Assembly: GCF_009792235.1 (NCBI RefSeq)
Contig: NZ_CP046973.1
Location: forward strand, 4,836,001-4,900,000
DNA: 64,000 nucleotides
DNA from: Microcystis aeruginosa FD4
GTDB lineage: Bacteria > Cyanobacteriota > Cyanobacteriia > Cyanobacteriales > Microcystaceae
Direction of reading: 5' to 3'
Shown here piece by piece: positions 8,965 through 18,899 of the stretch (the stretch's first letter is position 1; each line of letters begins with the position of its first letter). The notes under the pieces were generated by a model. The model did not search any database. It was not told the DNA's origin and saw nothing but the letters and a program-made list of their open reading frames with translations. A program made the position numbers and the translations under genes.

Positions 8965-10776
8965 ATGAAAGGAAAAAAAGTTCTCACGGTCGTTTTTGAA
9001 ACTACGAAGCATATCCCTGCCAACGAGGTTACTGTTTCTTGTGAAGAATCGTTGTCTTCAAAGAGACCAATCAGGGGGGAGTATACTAACCATGAATGGC
9101 AGTACCGCATTTCTTTACCTTCGGATGCGGATAAGGCTACTCTTTGCTTCCATGTTAATGAGGATATTACGATGGAGCAGAATCCGATTGTCGTTTCTTA
9201 CGATAATTCGCGAAAAGTCAAGTTTACGGAGCAAAATATTTCATTTCCCAGCTATAAAAAGAGGTATCTCCACGCTGTCGAAAACTTACTGAATGAAGAA
9301 ACCGACTTTTCCCGTCGATATGTGCCTAGCAATTTAGATACCAATCAGGAATATGATGTCATCGTCATTGGTTCTGGGATGGGGGGTGGAATCGTTGCCG
9401 ATCAACTATCGGATTTTGGCTTGTCAGTCCTCGTATTAGAAGCTGGATCAGTTCATTTACCTTCTCATATTGGCAATACACCTATTCCCGCTTCGGAGGT
9501 GGATGTCAGAAAATCGGTAGCATACGACAACGCACCAGGATCAGTACTGAAAAAAGATGTACACCTGAACTTGGGAGGGCGATCGATATATTGGTCAGCT
9601 CTGATTCCCCGGATGAACAAATGGGACTTTGAACAGTGGGATAAAGAGATTGTTGACTACCTAAAACTGGGTGGATATATAAAAGCGGAAAGGCTTTTCC
9701 GAAAGAGAACTGAATACAACAACTACGAAAAAGTCTTTCGGGCTCGTCTGGAAGAGGAACTGCCAGATTATGATGTGCAGCACCTACCTCGAAGTTTCCA
9801 TCAAGAAATGTCATGGATTACAAAGCGTCAAGGTAATCCAGATGAGCGCCCAAGGGGTTACTTCTCCACCGCAGCTCTATTACTCAACTCTGTCAGTTAT
9901 CCAAAGATGAAGACTGGCGGAGAAAATATTACCATCAATCTCAATCACTTAGTTACCCACCTTGAATGGGAAGGACACAGGGTAACTAAGGTATGTTGTG
10001 AAGATCTCATCAATCACTGCAAACGAAGCTATCGAGGAAAGGTCATTGTTTTAGCGGCTGGAGCCACAGAAAGTCCCTGTATTGCTCTTAGAAGTGATCT
10101 GTCCGATAAAAGCGGAAAAATCGGTATTGGTCTTACTGATCACCAGGCAGCAGAACAATCTTTTGTCATCCCACAGATGGGAATGAAGACATTGATCACT
10201 GCAAAAGACCAAGTTAAAATTCTTATTCTGCCCAACCATGACTTAGAAAAGGAAAATAATCATTTTAGTTGTGAGCTTGCGATTAACCCTCGGATTTGGG
10301 AGCCTCGCTATGAGGATGATGATTTATTCCGAGAGGAGTTTGAAAATGATGATCGCATTACTGCTAAAATCAAGTTTCTTTTTCCCAGAAAGCTGAACGA
10401 TTCTAACTGGGTCAAGCTTGGTGATATTCGCCCCAAGGTCTATGTAGCACCGATGGAGGATCGTCCCCTAGAAGTGGAAGCAAATGCCTTGAAGAAAAAA
10501 GTGTTTGAATTTTTGGGCGTTGATCTCTCTGAGGTAGAAAAGCCTCTTCAATATCGAGAAGAATCCGAGACTTATCACACTGGTGGCTCTCTGAGAATAG
10601 GCGAACATGGCACAGGTGTTGTTGATAAGCACCTAAAATTTCACGAGTATGATAATCTGTACTGCTGTGATCTGTCGGTCTTCCCGCACATTCCCACAGC
10701 AAATCCTTCGCTTACGTTGGGTGCTCTAGCCCTCAGACTGGCCGAGCATATCAATGAAGTGCATAAGTCAAAATAG
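8965..10776 (+). CDS. GMC-type FAD oxidoreductase with N-terminal beta domain
   Basis: About 603 residues from ATG 8965, chosen for the GGAGA 6 nt upstream; an ATG at 8890 lacks one. Residues 1-110 form an unassigned beta-rich domain. The FAD Rossmann motif YDVIVIGSGMGGG is near 130-142, with ADP-binding LVLEAG following. NLGGRSIYWSA is the GMC flavin region. The C-terminal HTGGSLRIGE and the HIPTANPSLTLGALALRLAEH block supply the usual active-site His/Asn region. Substrate cannot be read from sequence; sugar, sterol and alcohol oxidases share this fold. There is no signal peptide. An alpha-amylase follows 100 bp downstream, possibly co-transcribed. Confidence 0.85.
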   Translation: MKGKKVLTVVFETTKHIPANEVTVSCEESLSSKRPIRGEYTNHEWQYRISLPSDADKATLCFHVNEDITMEQNPIVVSYDNSRKVKFTEQNISFPSYKKRYLHAVENLLNEETDFSRRYVPSNLDTNQEYDVIVIGSGMGGGIVADQLSDFGLSVLVLEAGSVHLPSHIGNTPIPASEVDVRKSVAYDNAPGSVLKKDVHLNLGGRSIYWSALIPRMNKWDFEQWDKEIVDYLKLGGYIKAERLFRKRTEYNNYEKVFRARLEEELPDYDVQHLPRSFHQEMSWITKRQGNPDERPRGYFSTAALLLNSVSYPKMKTGGENITINLNHLVTHLEWEGHRVTKVCCEDLINHCKRSYRGKVIVLAAGATESPCIALRSDLSDKSGKIGIGLTDHQAAEQSFVIPQMGMKTLITAKDQVKILILPNHDLEKENNHFSCELAINPRIWEPRYEDDDLFREEFENDDRITAKIKFLFPRKLNDSNWVKLGDIRPKVYVAPMEDRPLEVEANALKKKVFEFLGVDLSEVEKPLQYREESETYHTGGSLRIGEHGTGVVDKHLKFHEYDNLYCCDLSVFPHIPTANPSLTLGALALRLAEHINEVHKSK

Positions 10777-10876
10777 CTTACAACTATTTAGAATCAGCAA
10801 GGTTAGCCTAATCATAGATATCCTGTTGCTAAAAATAGATAAGGAACAATATTCATCAATCTTGAGGTAATTCCTA

Positions 10877-12823
10877 ATGAAATTTGCCGATCAGAATCTA
10901 GCCAAACCGCGACCAGGTAGTCTAAACGATTTTTCTTTACCTCGCCGTGAGAGTTATTACCCTTCCTCTGCGGATTGGAGAAATGAAGTGCTTTATTTTC
11001 TCTTGCCTGATCGTTTTAGTGATGGGAAAGAAAACACACGTCCTCTGCTGAATCGTCAACAACTGAATCAGTCTCGACCTAATCTGCCAAATGGACAGTC
11101 TTGGCGATTTGATAAATGGGCAGAGTCAGGCGGCGATCGCTGGCAGGGAGGAACGCTTAAAGGATTAGAGTCGAAGCTAGATTATCTAAACCAACTAGGG
11201 GTAACAACAATCTGGATAGGACCCATCTTTCAGCAACGGGGTCACTTGAATACCTATCACGGTTATGGTATTCAGGATTTTTTAGAGGTTGATCCTCGCT
11301 TTGGGACTCGCCAGGAGCTGGTTGGTCTGGTCAATCAAGCCCACAAGAAGGGATTACGCATTATCCTCGATATCATTTTTAACCATTCCGGATATAACTG
11401 GGACTATGCTCCGGGTACTCCTGGGGGAGAACAGGAACCTCCCTATACGTCGAGTTGGTATCAGTTTGGCTCATGGCTAGGTGATCAGGGACAAATCATT
11501 GCAGGGAAGCCTCGAACTAACGCGGACGGGGTTTGGCCGAGCGAACTCCAGGAAGCAGATTGCTATACTCGGGCCGGCTATAGCGAGGGAGGCCTGGGGC
11601 GGGGAGATTTGGAGGATCCCAATGCCGAATTCCGGCGTTCAGATTTTATTAATTTGCGTGATTTCCAGTTAGACTATCCTCATCTTTTAGACAACTTAGC
11701 CCGGTGTTACAAATACTGGATCGCGTTGACAGACTGCGATGGCTTTCGGATTGATACGCTCAAGCATGTGACCTATGATCAAGCTCGAAATTTTTGTGGA
11801 ACGATTAAGGAGTTTGCGGCTAATTTGGGCAAGAGTGACTTCTTTTTAGTGGGAGAAATAGCAGGCGGAGACTATAACCAAGACCGCTATCTAGATGTAG
11901 TAGGGCAAAACTTAAATGCTGCCTTGGATATTGGCGAGATGCGGGGGAATCTTAATCAGGTTGCCAAAGGGCTGATAGATCCAAGAGCTTACTTTAACGG
12001 GTTTGATCCAGGGAATGCGGTAATGGGATCACACCGGAACCTCGGACGGCGGCATGTTTCAATTTTGGACGATCACGATCATGTATTTGGTGAAAAAATC
12101 CGCTTTTCCAGCGAAGCTGCATCAGATCATCAGGTCGTTGCTGGGGTGGCATTGCAACTGTTCACATTGGGGATTCCCTGCATTTACGCTGGAACAGAGC
12201 AGGCATTGGCAGGGCCAGAAACGGCTGAACGGAAGTGGTTATCCGACTGGAAGAAATCCGATCGCTATTTGCGAGAGGCCATGTTTGGTCCTGAGCATCC
12301 CCGGCAATTCGGCGTGGCGGGCCTGCAATCCGTTGATCAAAACTTACCTGGCTTTGGGCCATTTGGGACAGCAGGTGCTCATTGTTTTGATTCCAATCAT
12401 CCAGCCTATGTCCGGATTGGAGCTATGGCGGCAATCCGTAAACAGTTTCCAGTGCTGCGCTTAGGACGGCAATATTTACGACCAACCGCCATCCCTTTTC
12501 TGAACTTACCCTTTGGCGATCACGGACGGAGTGGAGAAATTATCGGTTGGTCACGGGTTTTAGATGACGAAGAAGCACTTTGTGCGCTAAACAGTCATGG
12601 AACGGATAATCGAGGAGCGAAAGTGTTGGTGGATGCCAATCTCAACCCAATCGGAAGCACTATGACAGTGGTTTTGAATACGGCTGAAGCGGCGGTTCCG
12701 GGTTACACGGGTCCTCATAAAGTGGGATCAACAGTCCCGGTACAACGACAAGATAAAATTGCCTACGTTGAAATTCAACCGATTCCAGCATCGGAATTTT
12801 TGATTTTGATAAATCAACCATAG
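10877..12823 (+). CDS. Alpha-amylase family glycoside hydrolase (GH13)
   Basis: A 648-residue intracellular GH13 enzyme with all four core regions: DIIFNH near 165-170, DGFRIDTLKH with nucleophile D293, FLVGEI with acid/base E327, and ILDDHDHV with the third carboxylate near 398-399. The front (EVLYFLLPDRFSDG) is typical of maltogenic or cyclomaltodextrinase-like branches, and a C-terminal beta domain follows. It should act on alpha-1,4-glucans such as glycogen products. There is no signal peptide. It lies downstream of the GMC oxidoreductase in the same direction, convergent with the CHAT gene. Confidence 0.9.
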   Translation: MKFADQNLAKPRPGSLNDFSLPRRESYYPSSADWRNEVLYFLLPDRFSDGKENTRPLLNRQQLNQSRPNLPNGQSWRFDKWAESGGDRWQGGTLKGLESKLDYLNQLGVTTIWIGPIFQQRGHLNTYHGYGIQDFLEVDPRFGTRQELVGLVNQAHKKGLRIILDIIFNHSGYNWDYAPGTPGGEQEPPYTSSWYQFGSWLGDQGQIIAGKPRTNADGVWPSELQEADCYTRAGYSEGGLGRGDLEDPNAEFRRSDFINLRDFQLDYPHLLDNLARCYKYWIALTDCDGFRIDTLKHVTYDQARNFCGTIKEFAANLGKSDFFLVGEIAGGDYNQDRYLDVVGQNLNAALDIGEMRGNLNQVAKGLIDPRAYFNGFDPGNAVMGSHRNLGRRHVSILDDHDHVFGEKIRFSSEAASDHQVVAGVALQLFTLGIPCIYAGTEQALAGPETAERKWLSDWKKSDRYLREAMFGPEHPRQFGVAGLQSVDQNLPGFGPFGTAGAHCFDSNHPAYVRIGAMAAIRKQFPVLRLGRQYLRPTAIPFLNLPFGDHGRSGEIIGWSRVLDDEEALCALNSHGTDNRGAKVLVDANLNPIGSTMTVVLNTAEAAVPGYTGPHKVGSTVPVQRQDKIAYVEIQPIPASEFLILINQP

Positions 12824-12946
12824 TTCCTGTACTCATTAAACCCAGGTCTATTTGGCACGCCCAGTTATAATACTGGATCACGGGTTTCAGGGTTGTCATT
12901 TCAGAAAGGTTTAATGGCTAGGGCGATCGCTTTGAGGCTGAGTGAT

Positions 12947-15900
12947 TCAATCACAAAGATGGCGCTCGCTTTCATTCACGTTGGGATTCGTTTTCAAATA
13001 ATCATGCACCCAATTGCAACCGTACATCAAGGGATTAAGCGTAAGAACCTGCTCCTTATTCCACAAAATGACTGTCTTGTCTTCATTTGCCGAGGCAATG
13101 GTTTGACCATCGTGACTGAAGGCGATGCCCCAAAAGCGATCGCTATAGCCATTCAGAGTCGTCAACAAAGTACCATCCGGTTTCCAAAGCTTGATCGTCT
13201 TGTCCCAGCTTGCTGAGGCAATGGTCTGACCATCGGGACTGAAAGCGACTGAATAAACGACAGCACTATGACCTTTGAGAGTCGTCAATAAAGTGCCATC
13301 CGGTTTCCAAAGCTCGATCGTGTTATCTGCACTTGCCGAGGCAATCGTCTGACCATCAGGACTAAATGCTACTGAGTAAATCTGAGCAGTATGTCCTGTA
13401 AGTGTCCTCAGTAAAACAGGCATCTGCGCTGGCTTCACTCTCCAGAGTTTAACGGTATTGTCTGCGCTTGCGGAAGCTAGGGTTTTGCTGTCAGGGCTAA
13501 ATGCCACTCCAAAAATTGCCGCTTGATGTCCTCTCAAGGTGGCGAGGAGTTGGGGCGTTCCTTGCCCTAAGTTCCAGAGCTTGACAGTATTATCCCAGCT
13601 TGCAGACGCAAGCATCTGTCCATCAGAACTAAAGGCTACTCCCCAAACCACTGCTTGATGTCCCATTAGGGTTGCAAGTAATCGAGGCTTCCCTCGCCCT
13701 AGCTTCCAGAGCTTGACGGTATTATCTGCACTTGCGGAGGCCAACCTCTGACCATCGGGACTGAAGGCGACTCCATAAACCTGAGCGGTATGTCCGCTGA
13801 GAGTTGCGAACAGAGTGCCATCTCGCTGCCAAAGCTTGACCGTTTTGTCATCACTGGTCGAAGCAATGGTCTTACCATCGGGGCTGAAGGCCACTCCAAT
13901 TACGACCGCAGTATGTCCTGCCAACCTTGTCATCAAGGGGCTTTTCAGCTGCCAAAGCTTGACTGTTTTGTCACCACTGGCTGAAGCAAGATTTTCCCCA
14001 TCGGAACTGAAAGCTACTCCCCAAACGCGATCGCTATGTCCGTTGAGAGTCGTGATCGGAGTGCCGTCTCGTTTCCAGAGCTTAACAGTCTTGTCCCAAC
14101 TACCTGAAGCGAGAGTCTGACTGTCAGGGCTGAAGGCCACTCCATAAACCACTTCACTATCTCCTGTGAGGGTTGCCAGTAGAGTCGGCATTTTTCCTGT
14201 TTCTAGTTTCCAGAGTTTTATCGTTTTGTCCCAACTGGCTGAAGCTAGGAGCTGCCCATCGGGGCTGAACGCTACTCCGTTCACAATATCAGTGTGACCT
14301 GTGAGAGTTGTAATCAAGGTGCCATCCCGCTTCCAGAGTTTTACCGTCTCATCATCACTGGCTGAAGCCAGCATTTGACCATCAGGGCTGAACGCTACTC
14401 CGTTCACGATAGCAGTGTGACCTGCTAGAGTTGCAATTAAAGTGCCATCCCGCTTCCAGAGTTTTACTGTCTTATCGTCACTGGCTGAAGCCAGCATTTG
14501 ACCATCGGGACTGAATGCCACTCCCCTCACATCATGATGATGTCCAACAAGGGTCCTTATTAGAATAGGTATTTTGCCTGCTTCTATCCTCCAAAGTTTG
14601 ATGGTTTTATCTTTGCTAGCGGACGCGATTGTCTGACCATCGGGACTGAACACAGCTTGCCAAATTTTATCGCTGTGTCCGTTGAGGGTGGCGATTAGAG
14701 TACCATCTTGCTTCCAGAGCTTGATAGTTTTATCGCCAGCAGCCGAGGCGATCGTGTTACCATCGGGGCTGAAGGCGACGCTTTTAACTTCGTCCCGATG
14801 TCCTGATAAACGATTGTATTCAAGAACACCATAATCTGCCTGCCGTAAGACGGAATCTACCTTAGTTTTAGTTTCATTGTCTACTCCGCCTGTCCAGTCT
14901 AATTTTTTTCTTGCCCGAATGGCCTCAATCAACGCATCTAACTTATTGTTAGATACAAAAAGTGCTTCTGAGGACGCAGTGATGGCTTGGCTCTCGCTAC
15001 GCACTGAATTCTGCCATTGCCCCCAAGCGACTCCTGCTAAGATTAAGGCCCCTAGCAAGCCACCTGTGAGTCCTGAGATCGTTAACTTTCGCCTGCGCTT
15101 TTGGGATTTCAGTTCGCAATCGCGCAGTGCCACACTTTGCTCAATCAATTCGCGATCGCCCGAACTCAGTTGATCAGGGCGATTCAGATACCAATATTCT
15201 GCATCGGTCAGAGGTTTACCCCGCAACAATGCCCCTTCATCCTGATGGCTGCGCTCCCACTGGTAGCGGTTTGCCCGCAGTTGCTCTTGCCAGAGGCGAA
15301 ACTCTCGATCGAGCTGCATCCAATTCCTGAGCCGTTTCCAGCCGCCAATTAATGCCTCGTGAACAATTTCTACGGTTTCTTCTCCTGTAGATTCGTTGCG
15401 GTTGGTCACCACTAAGCGAGAGGAGGCTAAACGCGCCACCAAGTCCCAGTTTTCCGGCTGCACGTCATCCCGTGTAGCAGAACGCCGGCTATCGTCTGTC
15501 CCGGCGCCAGGCTGCACTAATTGGATAAATACCCGTTGCGATCGCTGTCGCTCCTCTTCGTTCAGTTGAGCGTACACGAATTCTGCGTGATTGGCCAGTG
15601 ATGCTTCTACGCCGCCAATCTGGTCATAAGCCTGATTGGTTAGCCATCCATCTCGCTGGTTTGACCACAATTGCGTGAGGGCAAATTCCAACAGGGGCAA
15701 ACGCCCTGGCTGCTCGTTCATGGCATGGATCAGCTTCTGGATTAACCCATCCTCTAACCTCACTTGCATTTGGGCGGCGGGCTTGGCGATCGCGGCTTGC
15801 AACTCTTCCGGGTTCATCGGCCCCAAAATCTGAATTGCACCTTGCAAAGCATCACTCAAGGGGCGGTAAGCTAGGGCATAGCCACAAAAGTCTGCTCTTA

Positions 15901-17698
15901 GGGTCAGAATCAGGGTGAACGCTGGAGCGGAGTTCACGGCATTTAGTACAGTATCCAAAAAACTCTGTCGCTCTGCCTCTGGACAAAGGGTATAGAGTTC
16001 TTCAAATTGATCGGCGATCAAAATCAGGCGCATCCCTAAATTCTGCTGTTTAACCCACCCGATGAGGTTGGATAATCCCTGGTCGTCTTGCCGCAAGAGC
16101 CGCTCTAGTTCTACTGCGTTAGCGAAGCTGTCGCTTTGACCTTCTGGGAGAGCATCGCCACACCCCTGTTGGGGCTGATGTAGAGAGACAAATTTAGCGA
16201 TCGCAGGACAAGGCGCCAACCCAGTTGCTAACGCTTCAAACGGATTATTTCCTGGACGAAACGAGACAATCTGTACAGACGGCGAGCCTTGTTCCTTCAT
16301 GCCGCTACTGCCTAATTCCTGACGCAAGCGCGGCACTAATCCCGCAAAGACGACGGATGATTTGCCACTGCCAGAAGCACCAATCACCGCCACCAATGGC
16401 TTTTGTTTGACCGCAGCCAGCAGTGCCTGAGTTACCTGCTCCCGCCCAAAGAAGAACCGAGCATCTTCCTCCCGAAAGGCAAATAGACCGCGATAGGGAC
16501 AGGTTGGCGTTCCTCCCAACTGAATCCAAGTGGGAGGTTCAACGGCTAGATTTTGGCAAATCACGGGCAACCAAGACGCTGCTGGAAAATCATCTTCTAA
16601 TCCTTGCAGCTTTCGACGCGCTTGCTGAACGGCAAGATAGAGCGGCAATTGCTCGAGCGCAAATGCTGTCAGAAACTGCTGAAAAAATTCTTGTGCCACC
16701 CGATTGGGAATCGGTTCGCGCATGACAATCACCGTGGGAATGTGTAGTTTCTCCAGTGCTTGTGCCAAGCCTAAACCATCGCAAGAATTAAAAATAGCCA
16801 GCGTTAACCCCTTCTCGATCGCGGTTTTCAGTGCCTCTTCTAACTGTGGAATCGTCAAACTATTGTGGGTTGAATTCTCATTAATATATATTCGACCCGT
16901 TTGTCCCCGGGTTTGACTGTGACCGGCAAAAAACAGGATATCCCACCCTTCAGGCTGCCATAATTGAGTATTGAACTCCTGGCGTGAGGGGTTGGCCAGG
17001 AACTTAACTGACCCATCCTGCAACCGCTGAAGTAAGCGGGTTTCTGTGGCTAAATCAATGGCAGAGCTATTGCCTAAGACGGCTAAAATCCTGACTTTCT
17101 GGTCAGTTTTTGCTGACTTCAGAACATTTCGATACTGGTACTCTGGTTGACTCAACGCCATTTCCGCTTGGGGATAATCCTCGAAGAAATGCCAGCGATG
17201 CCAGGGAAGAGAGCGCAATTCCAGATCGTTAGTTTCAATCATGACTCGGATGGGAGCGGATGAGTCGAGTCGCGATCGCAGTTGCAGTTCAATGGGGAGA
17301 AACCCCTCCGATTTCAGCCAAGTATTGATGCTTGCCTGTAGCTGCTGGCACAACTCATCAAAACTGACCTGAGAAATATTGGTAATGCCTACTTCACTGA
17401 TTTCTAGTTCACCAGCGTCTGCGAGAGAAGATGAGGATAGATGTCCTGGTTGGGATATTATGGGATGACGTTGTCCGCCCGTAAGGCGTTCAGCTTCGCT
17501 GCGCCCAAGGCGATCGCATAGCCCCCGATAAACAAGCTGCCAATTTCGATACAGTTCCCCTAAAGCAGGTGCGGCGGGCAACGTGCCGATAAATTGCTCT
17601 GGCCGCGGATTGCCGTCCGTCCACAACTGAACGGTAACTCGCCGAAATCCCTGATACAAGTCCCCACTGCCTAGATTAATAATCACTGACTTGTTCAT
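12947..17698 (-). CDS. CHAT - STAND NTPase - WD40 protein (caspase-like sensor)
   Basis: A 1583-residue multidomain protein. After about 190 residues comes a CHAT peptidase domain with the His/Cys dyad visible as H260 (FFAGHSQ) and C306 (FNSCDG). A STAND-type NTPase follows: a CPYRGL/FFFGRE entry, P-loop GASGSGKSS at 440-448 and Walker B LILIADQFEEL. A single membrane-type helix lies near 885-905. Fourteen WD40 repeats complete it, consistent with two seven-bladed propellers. Each ends in a KTVKLW-like strand and most carry AFSPDGQ. CHAT-STAND proteins are proposed signal-triggered proteases in bacterial defence or cell death; here that is inference. Two short in-frame peptide insertions (64-75 and 512-528) look repeat-derived. 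Confidence 0.92.
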   Translation of the reverse strand: MNKSVIINLGSGDLYQGFRRVTVQLWTDGNPRPEQFIGTLPAAPALGELYRNWQLVYRGLCDRLGRSEAERLTGGQRHPIISQPGHLSSSSLADAGELEISEVGITNISQVSFDELCQQLQASINTWLKSEGFLPIELQLRSRLDSSAPIRVMIETNDLELRSLPWHRWHFFEDYPQAEMALSQPEYQYRNVLKSAKTDQKVRILAVLGNSSAIDLATETRLLQRLQDGSVKFLANPSRQEFNTQLWQPEGWDILFFAGHSQTRGQTGRIYINENSTHNSLTIPQLEEALKTAIEKGLTLAIFNSCDGLGLAQALEKLHIPTVIVMREPIPNRVAQEFFQQFLTAFALEQLPLYLAVQQARRKLQGLEDDFPAASWLPVICQNLAVEPPTWIQLGGTPTCPYRGLFAFREEDARFFFGREQVTQALLAAVKQKPLVAVIGASGSGKSSVVFAGLVPRLRQELGSSGMKEQGSPSVQIVSFRPGNNPFEALATGLAPCPAIAKFVSLHQPQQGCGDALPEGQSDSFANAVELERLLRQDDQGLSNLIGWVKQQNLGMRLILIADQFEELYTLCPEAERQSFLDTVLNAVNSAPAFTLILTLRADFCGYALAYRPLSDALQGAIQILGPMNPEELQAAIAKPAAQMQVRLEDGLIQKLIHAMNEQPGRLPLLEFALTQLWSNQRDGWLTNQAYDQIGGVEASLANHAEFVYAQLNEEERQRSQRVFIQLVQPGAGTDDSRRSATRDDVQPENWDLVARLASSRLVVTNRNESTGEETVEIVHEALIGGWKRLRNWMQLDREFRLWQEQLRANRYQWERSHQDEGALLRGKPLTDAEYWYLNRPDQLSSGDRELIEQSVALRDCELKSQKRRRKLTISGLTGGLLGALILAGVAWGQWQNSVRSESQAITASSEALFVSNNKLDALIEAIRARKKLDWTGGVDNETKTKVDSVLRQADYGVLEYNRLSGHRDEVKSVAFSPDGNTIASAAGDKTIKLWKQDGTLIATLNGHSDKIWQAVFSPDGQTIASASKDKTIKLWRIEAGKIPILIRTLVGHHHDVRGVAFSPDGQMLASASDDKTVKLWKRDGTLIATLAGHTAIVNGVAFSPDGQMLASASDDETVKLWKRDGTLITTLTGHTDIVNGVAFSPDGQLLASASWDKTIKLWKLETGKMPTLLATLTGDSEVVYGVAFSPDSQTLASGSWDKTVKLWKRDGTPITTLNGHSDRVWGVAFSSDGENLASASGDKTVKLWQLKSPLMTRLAGHTAVVIGVAFSPDGKTIASTSDDKTVKLWQRDGTLFATLSGHTAQVYGVAFSPDGQRLASASADNTVKLWKLGRGKPRLLATLMGHQAVVWGVAFSSDGQMLASASWDNTVKLWNLGQGTPQLLATLRGHQAAIFGVAFSPDSKTLASASADNTVKLWRVKPAQMPVLLRTLTGHTAQIYSVAFSPDGQTIASASADNTIELWKPDGTLLTTLKGHSAVVYSVAFSPDGQTIASASWDKTIKLWKPDGTLLTTLNGYSDRFWGIAFSHDGQTIASANEDKTVILWNKEQVLTLNPLMYGCNWVHDYLKTNPNVNESERHLCD

Positions 17699-17872
17699 TT
17701 CAGCCGCACCCGTATTTGACAGTCAAACTTTCATCGTTAATGCTACAACCTTTCACCTTATCTTTACAGAAACGCTACTGCGTTAATTTTTTGACCGAAT
17801 TTAGGCTCTCCCGAGTACAAACGTTTAGTGTGATTATCAGCTAAAAAGTGGTCAAAAAAATGTGAACTTAGT

Positions 17873-17964
17873 GTCAGCATTCGTCCCGAAGCGCTAAGCG
17901 CTTCGGGACGGGGCTTTTAAAGGGGCGAAGTAATTCGCCCCAGGGTTCCCCTCATGAATGCTGA
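17873..17964. repeat. 92-nt nested palindrome with three-way-junction shape
   Basis: An outer inverted repeat, GTCAGCATTC (17873-17882) and GAATGCTGAC (17955-17964), encloses two perfect hairpins. The first is GTCCCGAAGCGCT/AGCGCTTCGGGAC (17883-17909) and the second GGGGCGAA/TTCGCCCC (17922-17941). The whole folds as a stem with two arms. It lies upstream of the CHAT gene within a 624-bp gap (17699-18322). It resembles a REP-like or MITE element; no family was recognised. Confidence 0.7.
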
Positions 17965-18009
17965 CTTTGCATATAGACAATTCTCAAAGACCGATGCTAT
18001 GGTAAATAT

Positions 18010-18190
18010 ATCTTGACCACTATTCCTTAAGCGATAACCGAGCTTCGGCGGGTCGTGTTTCCAGAAAAAGTATGGGTCTTAGGAACTAGGACGGATGCCT
18101 GTAGAGGGAAGGTAAGACTTGCTATCTTTCGAGGTGGAAAGCGCATCCCATTGAAGCAGGAAGCTCTCAACGACCTTGAGAGTAGTTCAC
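18010..18190 (+). mobile_element. Remnant of a TnpB-type IS right end
   Basis: The string TTGAAGCAGGAAG followed by the hairpin CTCTCAA-CGACC-TTGAGAG (18164-18182) and TAGTTCAC is the format of the right end of many cyanobacterial IS200/IS605-family elements, where the tnpB 3' end and guide-RNA scaffold lie. No intact tnpB frame is present upstream; three-frame reading is broken by stops. Taken as an element scar. Confidence 0.45.
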
Positions 18191-18322
18191 TTAGACTCTT
18201 TATCGTCAAAGAGGTGCGTTAGACTTGGTTAACGCACGCTAGAAGAGCTAAATATTAGCGTGCTGCTTCGCAGTGCCTCAGCTTCGCGCGTCTCCGAAGG
18301 TGGCATCCCACAGTTGCGCTTG

Positions 18323-18859
18323 TTATCGCTGCTGGGTCATTGCGATTACAGTTTCCACAGTCAGGTCAGAGATATTGCCAAGGGTAGGGAGTATATCGGT
18401 GACCGCATAGACCAGTGGCAGTTCTTGGTTCTCCCAAACCCAGATTTGCTGTCGCTGAATATCGATCAGCCAGGCGAGCTGAGTTCCGTTGCTCAAGCAG
18501 TGCAGAATTTTATTCTGTAGATCTAACGTACTTTGGTCGGGGGAGCGAATTTCAATTAACCAGTCCGGTGGACCTTGCAGCGGTCCATCCACCTCTGAGA
18601 GGCGATCGCTTTTAACAACGGCAATGTCAGGCACGGGAGACAGCGGGGGCACGATGCAACGGAGTTCTTGGATTGCCTCGTATGCTTTGGTTTGGTTGTT
18701 GATCGCGTTAACAAGATTGCGCTGGAGGCGGCAATGAAACAGCGTTGGCATGGGCTTTTGCTGGGCCTGTCCATGGATGAATTCCCAGGCAGGAGAGGCT
18801 TCAATGTTGGCTTGCTGGAGAAAAGCGTCTAAGGGGCTAGTGATTGTAGGAGATTGCAT
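18323..18859 (-). CDS. Uma2 family (DUF820) PD-(D/E)XK-like endonuclease
   Basis: A 178-residue protein of the Uma2 family, which is greatly expanded in cyanobacteria. The restriction-endonuclease-like core is visible: PVPDIAVVKSDRL supplies the Asp, DWLIEIRSPDQST the E-x-R/K strand, and the C-terminal part has LDIQRQQIWVWENQEL. The function is unknown and most members are orphan nuclease-fold proteins. The start lies 41 nt from a copy of the 23-nt motif facing it. The next plus-strand gene (endolysin) is divergent and has its own motif copy. Confidence 0.85.
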   Translation of the reverse strand: MQSPTITSPLDAFLQQANIEASPAWEFIHGQAQQKPMPTLFHCRLQRNLVNAINNQTKAYEAIQELRCIVPPLSPVPDIAVVKSDRLSEVDGPLQGPPDWLIEIRSPDQSTLDLQNKILHCLSNGTQLAWLIDIQRQQIWVWENQELPLVYAVTDILPTLGNISDLTVETVIAMTQQR

Positions 18860-18899
18860 AGTTGCCTGAGAAGCACCCAGGAAGGCGCAACGAAATAGA

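Noticed and set aside
18027..18209. Minus-strand 60-codon ORF
   Set aside because: It is antisense to an IS right-end scar and has no homologous signature or Shine-Dalgarno.
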